Position numbers and translations under genes: made by a program
Notes under the pieces: generated by a model
The model's database searches: none
Told to the model about the DNA's origin: nothing
What the model saw: the letters and a program-made list of their open reading frames with translations, nothing else
Part shown: in pieces, positions 1 to 7,602 of the stretch
How the letters are laid out: each line of letters opens with the position of its first letter
How positions within the stretch are numbered: position 1 is the first letter of the stretch
Source: Halovenus halobia
Lineage (GTDB): Archaea; Halobacteriota; Halobacteria; Halobacteriales; Haloarculaceae
Direction: 5' to 3'
Assembly (NCBI RefSeq): GCF_051414135.1
Contig: NZ_JBLKOA010000001.1
Location: 682,001 to 746,000 of the forward strand
DNA: 64,000 bases

Positions 1-75
1 CCCGGCGAGTGCGAGTGGCGCTGCGAAGACGAACGTGGCCGCCGAGCCCAGCAGATCCAAGATTCCCCACGACAT
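1..75 (-). CDS. Membrane protein, N-terminal fragment (cut by window edge)
   Basis: A minus-strand reading frame starts with ATG at 75 and runs off the left edge. The 25 visible residues begin MSWGILDLLGSA and continue as a hydrophobic stretch rich in Ala, Leu, Phe and Val, which looks like a first transmembrane helix. The function cannot be read from this fragment. The Nudix gene is divergent, so the roughly 130 bases between them should hold both promoters. It is called as a gene because an ATG is followed at once by a plausible membrane segment; a chance frame of this length is possible. Confidence 0.45.
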   Translation of the reverse strand, partial: MSWGILDLLGSAATFVFAAPLALAG

Positions 76-205
76 TACTGGGTCGTAGTCGCGGTGTGAA
101 CAAAAGCCACGCGGTTGGCTCTGTTCTCGCAGTCAGGAAGTTCTGGCGGGCAGAAGACGGTTACTAGCTCACTAGCTAAGTACCCCACTACGCAATAGCG
201 ACGGT

Positions 206-646
206 ATATCGAGCGAGGCCACTCACCAACACACCCAGAACTCCCGCTACCGTGTCAGTGCAAAAGCCCTTCTGACGACAGATGAACGGATACTGATCGT
301 CAACGAACGCCACGGCGATGGACAGTGGTTCTGGACGCTGCCCGGTGGCGGTGTTCGCCCCGATGAGACACCCCCAACGGCGCTGGTACGGGAACTCCGA
401 GAAGAACTGCAGTGTTCGGCTCAGATCCGGTCACAGCTCAGAACACTGTGGTACGCACATGTGAGCGCCGGCCGGGCCGTCTCCAAGTGGCAACTCTTCC
501 ACTGCCGCCTAACCGCTCCAGCCGTCCCAAATCTGTCCGCCAGTATTCTGGACGCTCGATGGGTGACCGTCGATGAACTTCCACCGAACACGCTGCTCCC
601 CGCTCGACACCTCCTCGAAACGCTCTCCCTACCGACGCTTTCCTGA
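206..646 (+). CDS. Nudix hydrolase with no canonical start codon (apparent ATA start)
   Basis: The frame encodes a Nudix-fold pyrophosphohydrolase. The Nudix box is visible at about residues 48-70 as GGVRPDE, seven residues, then RELREEL, matching G-x5-E-x7-RE-x2-EE. Members cleave nucleoside diphosphates linked to another moiety; the substrate here is unknown. The frame is open from the stop at 173-175 to the stop at 646 but has no ATG, GTG or TTG before the Nudix box. Reading from ATA at 206 gives ISSEATHQHTQNSRYRVSAK, which looks like a normal N-terminus if ATA stands where ATG once was. Total length would be 146 residues, normal for a single-domain Nudix protein. It is either a gene with a lost or non-standard start (a young pseudogene) or carries a sequence error. 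The coding body looks intact. Confidence 0.7.
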   Translation: MSSEATHQHTQNSRYRVSAKALLTTDERILIVNERHGDGQWFWTLPGGGVRPDETPPTALVRELREELQCSAQIRSQLRTLWYAHVSAGRAVSKWQLFHCRLTAPAVPNLSASILDARWVTVDELPPNTLLPARHLLETLSLPTLS

Positions 647-770
647 GTAGTGGTCGCCTCCTAGTTGCCACGATAGTTGTGACTAATACGATACTACTGT
701 ATCTGAACGATCACTGAGGGCTGCTGCTGGAGCTGTGCAGAGAATTGCCGCCGAACGCCGGCAAATCGAC

Positions 771-1025
771 TCAAATTCTCCCAATTTCGAGCACGACTGG
801 CCGGTCCACGTCGTCGTTGATTCGCTCGAACTCCGAGCGCATGATAGCCGTGGCTTCTGGTTCACGGGTCCCGAAATGAAACAGTTCTGAGGAAATACCA
901 GGGTTGCCAGGCGAGAGAAGCATATAACAGTCGGGGGTAGGTGTACGGTAGTTCTCGTCTGTGAGCATCGACAATAATTCTCGCGTGGCTTGCCGGTCGA
1001 GTTGCGAACGACACGAAACGTTCAC
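771..1025 (-). CDS. Small hypothetical protein
   Basis: An 84-residue acidic protein beginning MNVSCRSQLDRQATRELL and ending in a hydrophobic VVLEIGRI. I do not recognise a family. Composition (many Asp/Glu, few Lys) fits haloarchaeal coding sequence better than the overlapping frames do. It lies 37 bases downstream of the ATPase gene on the same strand and could share its transcript. No membrane segment or metal motif is visible. Moderate confidence that it is real, none in function. Confidence 0.45.
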   Translation of the reverse strand: MNVSCRSQLDRQATRELLSMLTDENYRTPTPDCYMLLSPGNPGISSELFHFGTREPEATAIMRSEFERINDDVDRPVVLEIGRI

Positions 1026-1062
1026 GGGATACGTTCGCAGTAGCTCTCGGAGAAATAACCTG

Positions 1063-2457
1063 TTATAAGTCTGTGAGAGCAGTCACAACGTCCGCTACCG
1101 AAAACAGATGCACGTCGTCTCGGGTCTGCGCGGTTTCTTCCAGTGCATCGGTGAATCCAGACCGACTAAACAGACAGTACTGTCGGGCTGCTTCCGACTC
1201 GTTCGGTGCTGTCCACTCAATACGTTCCATTCTGGTTTCGACATCGTCCAGGTGTCCCGGATGCATCGGACTCGCGGTGAACTTTGACTCACCACCGATG
1301 ATGCGCCCAGCGTGATCGAGCCCAACGACATCCAGTTCCCCCTCCGAGTCCCACCACCCACCAATCCGACTGAACGACGCCTCCGGGAACAGCACCGGGA
1401 GCGCGTCACGGCACACTCCCTCGAAGACGCGGCCAACGTAGGCCGGAAAGTCCGGGCGAATCTGCTCCGTGAACGGATCGTCAGCAGTGATGTGCTGCGG
1501 GTTCTTCCCGTAGAGGAACCGGAACCAGAACCGGAACAACGGTTCCTGAATCCGATATCGTTTCGGGCTCGACGTCTCCTCTGTAACCGGTTGGTCTTCT
1601 TCGATCACCCGGAGTTGTTTCAGTCGCTCAGCGTACCGCCACACCCCACGCGAGTCATCGAACCCAGCGTAGTCGGCGATCTCGCCCGTTTCGCGGTTTC
1701 CATCAGCGAGCGCCCGGAGAATACTCATGTATCGCTCCGGTTTCCGCACACTCTCAGTCTGAAGAATGGTCTCCGGCTCACCGTGCAGGCGGCCGTGCTG
1801 GCTGATAATATGCCGGTTTACGTTCGTCGCAAGCGACTCGTCCGGCGAAATGAGCTGGAGATAGAATGGTGTCCCGCCAAAGATACTCCAACTTTCGAGA
1901 ACCCCAATCGGGTCGTCCGTCGTGGCAGGGTAGTACGGGGCTGCATCACCGAGCGAGAGCGGTGCGAGATCCAATCGAACCGTGTCTCGGTTGTACAGCG
2001 GGGCATCCTGCTCCGTGATTTTGTTCGTCATGATGCTGATTGCCGACCCGACTAAGACAAGCGTCATCTCCGTCTCTTCGAGTTCCGTGTCCCACACGCG
2101 CTGGAAGTTCGTGGGAACGCTACTATCTGCCTCAACGAGGAACGGCCACTCATCGATGATGACCGTGGCGTTCTGATCGCCGAGATACCCGAGCAGTGAT
2201 TCCCAGTCCTCCCGAATCCGCTCAATTCCTGGATACGCCCCTTGAGCTTCCTGGATGAAGTCAGAGATCTGAACCGCGGCAGTATCCCGTGTGGCCTGGT
2301 AGTAGACGGTATTCTCGTCGGGGATTGATTCGCGGACAAGCGCCGACTTTCCAATTCGCCGGCGTCCCAGGACGACGATGAACTCAGCGGACTCGCTCTC
2401 GTAAGCCCGCTGAATCCGCGACAGCTCTTCCGAACGGTTGACGAACGAGGGTGGCAT
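1063..2457 (-). CDS. ATPase_2 family protein with C-terminal DUF234 (nuclease-like) domain
   Basis: A 464-residue archaeal STAND/AAA-type ATPase. Walker A is GRRRIGKS (residues 31-38) and Walker B is VIIDEWPF (near residue 100), followed by a VLVGSA sensor strand. A winged-helix middle and a DUF234 C-terminus follow. In the C-terminus, GELDVVGLD, a loop and GGESKF reproduce the E-x-D...E-x-K order of PD-(D/E)XK nucleases. Family members are common in archaea and poorly understood; some are suspected of roles in mobile-element or stress biology. I chose ATG 2457 over upstream in-frame ATGs at 2508 and 2484 because a TATA-like TAAATAT lies about 30 bases upstream, giving a leaderless transcript, and homologues start near this PPSFVNR region. 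Three tandem 15-bp repeats sit directly upstream of the promoter. Confidence 0.85.
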   Translation of the reverse strand: MPPSFVNRSEELSRIQRAYESESAEFIVVLGRRRIGKSALVRESIPDENTVYYQATRDTAAVQISDFIQEAQGAYPGIERIREDWESLLGYLGDQNATVIIDEWPFLVEADSSVPTNFQRVWDTELEETEMTLVLVGSAISIMTNKITEQDAPLYNRDTVRLDLAPLSLGDAAPYYPATTDDPIGVLESWSIFGGTPFYLQLISPDESLATNVNRHIISQHGRLHGEPETILQTESVRKPERYMSILRALADGNRETGEIADYAGFDDSRGVWRYAERLKQLRVIEEDQPVTEETSSPKRYRIQEPLFRFWFRFLYGKNPQHITADDPFTEQIRPDFPAYVGRVFEGVCRDALPVLFPEASFSRIGGWWDSEGELDVVGLDHAGRIIGGESKFTASPMHPGHLDDVETRMERIEWTAPNESEAARQYCLFSRSGFTDALEETAQTRDDVHLFSVADVVTALTDL

Positions 2458-2483
2458 GCACGGGTATCCGCTCTCCGATTTCA

Positions 2484-2490
2484 TAAATAT
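2484..2490 (-). promoter_or_regulatory. TATA box of the ATPase_2 gene
   Basis: On the minus strand this reads ATATTTA. It is centred about 30 bases upstream of the ATG at 2457, the spacing expected for a leaderless haloarchaeal transcript. It supports 2457 as the start and makes the longer forms unlikely. Confidence 0.5.
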
Positions 2491-2498
2491 TCCGACGG

Positions 2499-2543
2499 CT
2501 GAACACAATATGTCTGAACACGATATGTCTGAACACGATTTGC
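2499..2543 (-). repeat. Three tandem 15-bp repeats upstream of the ATPase_2 promoter
   Basis: Three back-to-back copies of a 15-bp unit lie at 2499-2513, 2514-2528 and 2529-2543. The plus-strand consensus is CTGAACACGATATGT. Copies one and two differ at one base; the third differs at three. They end 8 bp upstream of the TATA box. Tandem units of this size next to a promoter suggest an operator for a cooperatively binding regulator, possibly the ATPase itself, which has a winged-helix region. No function is proven. Confidence 0.7.
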
Positions 2544-3053
2544 ATAATTTGAGCTATCATCTCGATCCCGAGTATTGCGTTTCAGGAGACTCATCAGTAG
2601 GCAGCACTGCTATTTTTCGGGTAATTTCTCAGTTCCTCGCTGGTAGTCGCATTTTCTGATAGGTCTCAGTAGTAGATCGGGGTCAGAATCCAGGGGTGAA
2701 GCGTCAAAGCTGGATGAATCCGTGAACGCTTAGCGGGGCATTCGCAACTGAACTTGCCGAAGTTGATATATCGTTATATACTTTATCTGTGGCAGAGCCA
2801 CGAATTCTGTGTGAGAAAATGGCAATAAGAATGAAGTGATTATGCCTCAGGCTAATATATTCTGCGCGGTCAGAATGGTGAACCGATCCATGGTTCACAC
2901 ACATCGAAAACTTGGCTCTCGTCACTTCAGAACCGGCCCCTGTGTTGAAATTCGGCCTTGAGATCTGTTTTGGTTTCAACCCCCCTGTGAGTGGGAACTA
3001 CGAGGACAACACGTAATTCAGAAACATATGCCACGATGTAGTAACCCCGACGT
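2544..3053. other. AT-rich stretch without a convincing gene
   Basis: About 510 bases with lower GC than the rest of the window and no acidic, halophile-like reading frame. It holds a 7-bp inverted repeat (GTGAACC, 7-base spacer, GGTTCAC, near 2881-2901), a wide 7-bp inverted repeat (GTTGAAA...TTTCAAC, near 2943-2980) and an AT tract at about 2762-2787 resembling promoter DNA. It may be remains of accessory DNA linked to the nearby recombinase. Confidence 0.4.
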
Positions 3054-3266
3054 ATGGGTCTGGTCGACGAGAAATTCGAGATCACTGGTGTTTCTCTACG
3101 GTCTGCGTACTTGTTTCTCCAGTTGATGGTACTCCATTTCGTCGCTGTGATTGGTTCCATGTGGGGCGCAATTGGATTGCCTATCGTCGCCCCCGCATTC
3201 TTCCTAGCCGTTTACGCGATGTTGAGACAAGTTGAGGGAGTGGTCACAGATTCTCTCAACCGCTAA
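3054..3266 (+). CDS. Small membrane protein, hypothetical
   Basis: A 70-residue product starting MGLVDEKFEITGVSLRSAY. Residues about 20-55 are strongly hydrophobic and interrupted by GSMWGAIG, consistent with two short transmembrane helices, followed by a polar tail ending DSLNR. The acidic N-terminus and hydrophobic core look like a real protein, but it stands alone in AT-rich DNA and I do not recognise a family. The overlapping minus-strand frame is basic and less credible. Confidence 0.45.
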   Translation: MGLVDEKFEITGVSLRSAYLFLQLMVLHFVAVIGSMWGAIGLPIVAPAFFLAVYAMLRQVEGVVTDSLNR

Positions 3267-4299
3267 CTGATTGCGCGGTCAGGTACGTTTAGTCCTGGTA
3301 TTGGCTGCTTAGAATGCCGGACGAGGTGCTGAGTGAGGTAGGCAGAATAGAGAGTTCACGAACCAATCCGTGAGTAGCACGAGTGAGTAAAGGTACAGTC
3401 CTCCCATTAGACTCGAAAGGGTACGGATGTGTCTCTGAGTGCACTTTCGGTAGCTCGCACCGTATCGGCCTATAATACGTGCTTAGTGGGCGAGTGGTTA
3501 CGAGCAGGTCGGCTGATATTCTGGTACCCGGGTTCTCCGTGACTCCCGTGGATGCCCTTTCTCTCGATATAGCAGGGATGTAACGGACTGTGGAGAATGT
3601 AGCGTGGTTCTCGGTAACTAGGCCGAATGGGAATTGACAGACATTGGCCCCGAGAAGCAGTCCAGAGGCGAGGATGGCTGTCGCACACGTCGTCTTTATC
3701 GTGTTCGATTGAACTGGCGTCATCTCTCAATGCTGGCTCTCTTCCTGTTGGGCTGATTTGTCTGCCGCCGGGACTAACCAACGATAAGTTTCTGTCACTC
3801 GACGCAGCGGCGTAGACGAAACAAGTACCACCCTCCATCGTGGAATCCGTTCCAGACATCGATCTCTTCCAGCACTCAAAATCAGACTACGCAAAAGATG
3901 TACTCGATTCGCCCTCTGGACGGGCCACTCACTTCACCTGTTGTGTTTTCGCGCGTTCTACTGTCAATTGATGTACTAGTCAGGGCAGAAACCCCGGATA
4001 TACATCCCCATTTAATACCTGCATCCTGTGGCGTCATCCAGACCAAACACACGGATTCACAGCCAAGAGGGCACGACAGTACAATCAAGAGTATTCGACA
4101 CCAAATCGGAGCTCAAATTTTCTCAGTCTAGTGAAGTCGACTGTGGTGAGTCGAGCCCGATATTTTAGATGTGTAGCTGCATTCAATTATTGTAGTTGAC
4201 CACAGACTACGCCAGTATAGGGTATTAGATACACAAATAAGGGCTTTTAGATGGGTGTGTGACATCAGATTAATGTGGGAGGCGTGTGAGACGGCCAGT
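3267..4299. other. AT-rich intergenic region without a supported gene
   Basis: Roughly 1 kb between the small membrane protein and the DUF5805 gene. Several frames of 60-200 codons exist, but all are rich in Ser, Arg, Cys and Pro and poor in Asp and Glu, unlike haloarchaeal proteins. A 7-bp inverted pair (CTGTGGT near 4140 and ACCACAG near 4199) flanks about 50 bases upstream of the recombinase operon. The decamer GCGCGGTCAG occurs both here (near 3275) and near 2866. The stretch may be decayed mobile DNA; nothing in it can be named. Confidence 0.4.
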
Positions 4300-4701
4300 A
4301 TGGGCGCTGAATCAGACCAGGACACATCACGGGCGGTCGTCCAGACGTACGTGCCAACGTACCAACGAGAACTCTGGGACGACCACGCTGACCGACTCGA
4401 TATGTCTCGCAGCGAGTTCGTTCGGACAATGGTACAGGCTGGCCGCCGACAGATCGGCGATGACCCTGAGCTGGCGAACGCCACTGCGACAGAGACAGAT
4501 TCGAGTGAGGATGAATCGCTAGGCGATGAAGTACTGGCGCTGCTGGACGAGGATGAGGCGTTAGCGTGGGAAGAGATGCTCTCAGCACTCACTGACGATA
4601 TCGAGAGTCGGTTAGACGACACACTGCAAGAGCTACAGGGCTCGAACCAGATCAGGTACAGCGGTCGTGAGGATGGATACGTACTGGTGGAAGACGCATG
4701 A
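4300..4701 (+). CDS. DUF5805 protein, partner of the adjacent recombinase
   Basis: A 133-residue acidic protein. Its N-terminal part (SRAVVQTYVPTYQRELW, then DMSRSEFVRTMVQAGRR) is typical of the haloarchaeal DUF5805 family and resembles a ribbon-helix-helix or short helical DNA-binding unit. The C-terminal half is very acidic and likely helical. The stop overlaps the recombinase start (ATGA at 4698-4701), so the two are translationally coupled. This pairing is common in haloarchaea and suggests a regulatory or accessory role for the recombinase. The start at 4300 gives the family-like N-terminus; in-frame ATGs at 4255 and 4273 are alternatives. Confidence 0.75.
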   Translation: MGAESDQDTSRAVVQTYVPTYQRELWDDHADRLDMSRSEFVRTMVQAGRRQIGDDPELANATATETDSSEDESLGDEVLALLDEDEALAWEEMLSALTDDIESRLDDTLQELQGSNQIRYSGREDGYVLVEDA

Positions 4702-5714
4702 GCAAGCTGAACCAGAGCTCCACAGAGCAGTCCCACGTCGAGTATTTTATCGAAGACATTGGTTACCAGGGGAAGTCTGAACGGACACAGATGGCCTACG
4801 AGCGCGTGTTAACGGAGTTCTCTGAGTATCTCGACTCACGCGGACTGGCTGTCGACGAGGCGAACCATCGGGACTGCATGGCCTATATTCACCAGTTGCG
4901 GGGCGAACTCGAAGAAAGCACTGTGGCAACGTACGCGTCGTACCTGAACCGCTTCTACGACTACATGATTCGGGTCGACGAATTCACCGAGAATCCGATG
5001 TCGATTGTCGTCGAAGAGATGGACGAACGGATCAATACCGACCCAGCACGACGAGACATCTCCGTGGGAGAAATGCGGGAATTCGTTGCAAGCGTCGAAC
5101 ATCCGCTGCACCGCGCTACAATTCTCACACTACTGAAAACGGGTATGCGAGCCGGCGAGCTCTGCAATCTCGACATCCGGGACCTCTCGCTAGCAGGCCA
5201 GGACAGTGAGATTCGACCACGGATTGATGGGCGGCCAAACTCGGTCTATGTCGACGATACGCCAACTGCGGGGTCGCTGTACAACGGCGAGCGCCGGGCT
5301 GCCTCGAACAAGCGCAAGCGTGCAACAACGATACCGATTGACGAGGAACTTGAGACGGTTCTGCATACCTGGCTTCAGGTCCGCCCCGACCCTGTTTCAG
5401 AGGCAGACCCGCTGTTCGTCTCGACAGCAGAACAGTGGGGGCAGCGGCTGACGCCGGACATGGTTCACCACATCGTCGAGCGTCATGCCCGAGAGTTCGG
5501 GTGGTATCGAGACCACGGTGGGCCCGAGGAAAACGTAACGCCGCACTACTTTCGACACTTCTTCACGACACATCTCCGAGATAGGACGGGGGACCGTGGC
5601 GTCGTGAAGTACCTCCGAGGCGACGTTGCTACTGACGTCATCGATACGTACACCCACGACTGGGGCGACCGTATCAGAACAGTCTACCAGAAACAGATTT
5701 ATTCACTGCTCTGA
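4698..5714 (+). CDS. Tyrosine recombinase / integrase (XerC/D-like)
   Basis: A 338-residue site-specific recombinase. An N-terminal SAM-like DNA-binding domain (about residues 10-100) is followed by the catalytic domain. Visible active-site elements are Arg151 in TGMRAGELCNL, His283 and Arg286 in HYFRHFF, and the probable nucleophile Tyr318 in IDTYTHDW. The box that is usually G-H reads RGD, as I recall for many haloarchaeal recombinases. It would cut and rejoin DNA through a phosphotyrosine intermediate. It overlaps the DUF5805 gene by 4 bp. No structural phage genes, replication genes or att repeats are visible nearby, so it may be a chromosomal recombinase or the relic of an integrated element. 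The AT-rich DNA upstream fits the second view. Confidence 0.85.
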   Translation: MSKLNQSSTEQSHVEYFIEDIGYQGKSERTQMAYERVLTEFSEYLDSRGLAVDEANHRDCMAYIHQLRGELEESTVATYASYLNRFYDYMIRVDEFTENPMSIVVEEMDERINTDPARRDISVGEMREFVASVEHPLHRATILTLLKTGMRAGELCNLDIRDLSLAGQDSEIRPRIDGRPNSVYVDDTPTAGSLYNGERRAASNKRKRATTIPIDEELETVLHTWLQVRPDPVSEADPLFVSTAEQWGQRLTPDMVHHIVERHAREFGWYRDHGGPEENVTPHYFRHFFTTHLRDRTGDRGVVKYLRGDVATDVIDTYTHDWGDRIRTVYQKQIYSLL

Positions 5715-6078
5715 ATCTCGGCCGGGTTCTCCAGCGCGCGAACGCCGTTCATCTCTCACCTCGAATATCGGCAGTACGACCATATTGTGGTCTGGGCGTG
5801 ACAATTCGACCGTTCGAGTGCTGTCTGAAATTCAGCTCGTAAATCATATAACGATATACTGAATGCAGTCAGTCGCGTCTGCTAATCTCGAAAGATTAAC
5901 CATCAAAAATCGTCCGTCTTAGTCTCTCTACCGAGCAGAAAGCCGAGCGTCTTGATGAACGGGTTACGAACGAAGACCAGCGGGTGATTTTGTGGCCCTG
6001 TCGGTCAGCTCACCCGCAATTCAAAAGCCGATAATCGCTCCCGCAGCTATTAGTATCGCCACACCATTCGGCTTGATA
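5715..6078. other. Intergenic region upstream of the soluble transducer
   Basis: No convincing plus-strand gene. On the minus strand two short open stretches (5903-6004 and 6021-6101) read as peptides with hydrophobic runs such as VAILIAAGAIIGF and LVFVRNPFIKTLGFLLG. They could be decayed remains of a membrane protein gene, but neither is long enough to call. The region should also carry the transducer promoter. Confidence 0.35.
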
Positions 6079-7596
6079 ATGCCTAACAAGGGAGCTGTCA
6101 CTCACTGGATTCCGTTCTTCGGGAGAGAAGAACGCTCTACCGGGTCAGCCGAAAAATCGAACCGGGGTGAAGAGCCATCTGCTGGGGCTATCCAGAAGAT
6201 GGAATCCCACGAAGGAGACCAAAGGGGAGCACAGTACGGTCGACTCCGCGCCGACGGCGGAACAAAACAATCCGGTGAGGGGCTATCGGGGCCCGATTCG
6301 GTTGTCGGGGCCGACGAGGACATCGAAGCGACACTGACGGAGGTAACCGAGGCAATGGAGACAGTGGCTGCGGGTGACCTCACGCCACGACTGGACACTG
6401 ACCGTGAGAGTGAGACTGCCACGATGGCCGCCGAAGCGTTCAACGAGATGCTCGTCTCGTTCGGCGCCACCGTAGAGGAGTTAGAGGACTTCTCCGGAGA
6501 AGTTGCCGACCAGACCGAACGGATGGGGGCCGCGACCAGAGAGGTCAAAGAGGAGAGCGAAGATGTCGACGAGTCAATCGAGGAGATCAGGGATAATGCC
6601 GGTAACCAGTACGACCTTCTCGACGAGATTTCCGGCGAGATGAGCCAACTTTCGGCCACAATCGAGGAGATTGCCTCCTCGGCAACCGAGGTAGCGAACA
6701 CGTCAGAAACCGCCGCAGAATACGGACGGACCGGTCGTGACGCCGCTGGTGAAGCGCTGGAGGAGATGGAGACCATCGAATCACGAGCGCAGACGACAAT
6801 CGAGCAGGTGTCTCGTCTCGAAGAGCGCATCGCAGAGATTAGCGACATCGTCAGCCTGATCGACGATATTGCCGACCAGACGAACATGCTCGCGCTGAAT
6901 GCCTCGATAGAGGCCGCCCGTGCCGGCGAAGCGGGCGAGGGATTTGCTGTCGTCGCAGATGAAGTCAAAAATCTCGCCGAGGAGGCAGGCCAGGCGACCG
7001 AGGATATCACTGATACGATCGAAGAGGTTCAGCAGGAGACCACGGCGACCGTCGAGGAGGTCCAAGCGATGGGCGAGCAAATCGACGCCGGCACTGGAAC
7101 TATCGAAGAGGCAATGACGGCACTGGAAGAAACGGCAGACCTCGTCGAAGAAGCTAATGACGGTGTGCAGGCGATTAACACGGCTACTGACGAGCAGACC
7201 CAGAGCACCGAAGAAGTGTTGACGATGGTCGAAGACGTTCGGGAACTCAGCGAGCAGACGGTCGAAGAAGTCGATGACGTTGCGCAGGCGACCACTGTCC
7301 AGACCACTATGTTGCAGGAGGTGTCGGTGCAGATGGACCGACTCGCAGATGGGGCCGGTGACCTCGACGGTCACATCGAGGAGTACACCCTTGGAGCGGG
7401 CGACGACGAGGAACTTTCGTGGGATGACACAGCGGTCGACGCCGGCGGAGAGTCAGATTCAGCCGGCGGGGCGGGTGATGACGAGACAGTGGACGAAGAG
7501 GTTGCGTGGGAAGACGCCGAAGTCGATGACGGAGCAACCGACGACGCTGATGACGACCTGTCCTGGGATGACGCACAGGTTCACGACGGCTCCTGA
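6079..7596 (+). CDS. Soluble methyl-accepting transducer (Htr-like)
   Basis: A 505-residue chemotaxis-type transducer with no transmembrane segment. A HAMP-like region (about residues 70-130, with MAAEAFNEMLVSF) leads into a long coiled-coil signalling domain. The hairpin tip is highly conserved (DQTNMLALNASIEAARAGE, then GFAVVADEV, from residue 266); this is where CheA and CheW dock. The protein should signal cytoplasmic cues to the CheA kinase. The tail from about residue 440 is extremely acidic and holds three copies of a Trp-acidic motif: LSWDDTAVDAG, VAWEDAEVDDG and LSWDDAQVHDG (Trp448, 477, 496). The start at 6079 avoids an odd hydrophobic 29-residue extension from ATG 5992. No che genes are adjacent, and no N-terminal sensor domain is recognised. 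Confidence 0.9.
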   Translation: MPNKGAVTHWIPFFGREERSTGSAEKSNRGEEPSAGAIQKMESHEGDQRGAQYGRLRADGGTKQSGEGLSGPDSVVGADEDIEATLTEVTEAMETVAAGDLTPRLDTDRESETATMAAEAFNEMLVSFGATVEELEDFSGEVADQTERMGAATREVKEESEDVDESIEEIRDNAGNQYDLLDEISGEMSQLSATIEEIASSATEVANTSETAAEYGRTGRDAAGEALEEMETIESRAQTTIEQVSRLEERIAEISDIVSLIDDIADQTNMLALNASIEAARAGEAGEGFAVVADEVKNLAEEAGQATEDITDTIEEVQQETTATVEEVQAMGEQIDAGTGTIEEAMTALEETADLVEEANDGVQAINTATDEQTQSTEEVLTMVEDVRELSEQTVEEVDDVAQATTVQTTMLQEVSVQMDRLADGAGDLDGHIEEYTLGAGDDEELSWDDTAVDAGGESDSAGGAGDDETVDEEVAWEDAEVDDGATDDADDDLSWDDAQVHDGS

Positions 7597-7602
7597 CTGT
7601 CC

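Noticed and set aside
2938..2990. A CRISPR-repeat-like GTTTCAACCCC string
   Set aside because: It occurs once, with no second copy at spacer distance and no cas genes in the window.
3289..3859. Two overlapping minus-strand frames of 144 and 129 codons in the AT-rich region
   Set aside because: Rich in Ser, Arg, Pro and Thr, poor in acidic residues, with no recognisable domain. The first has a hydrophobic N-terminal stretch, but this is too weak to call a secreted protein.
4300..5714. A provirus or integrative element anchored on the recombinase
   Set aside because: No structural, replication or att features were found. DUF5805-recombinase pairs also occur as stand-alone chromosomal operons.
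5903..6101. Two short minus-strand peptides with hydrophobic runs upstream of the transducer
   Set aside because: Only 26 and 34 codons, in different frames, and the second has no start codon. They could be remnants of a membrane protein, but this cannot be supported.
6102..7010. A 302-codon minus-strand frame
   Set aside because: It is a Ser-rich shadow of the transducer's coiled-coil coding sequence; GC-rich DNA makes such antisense frames common.
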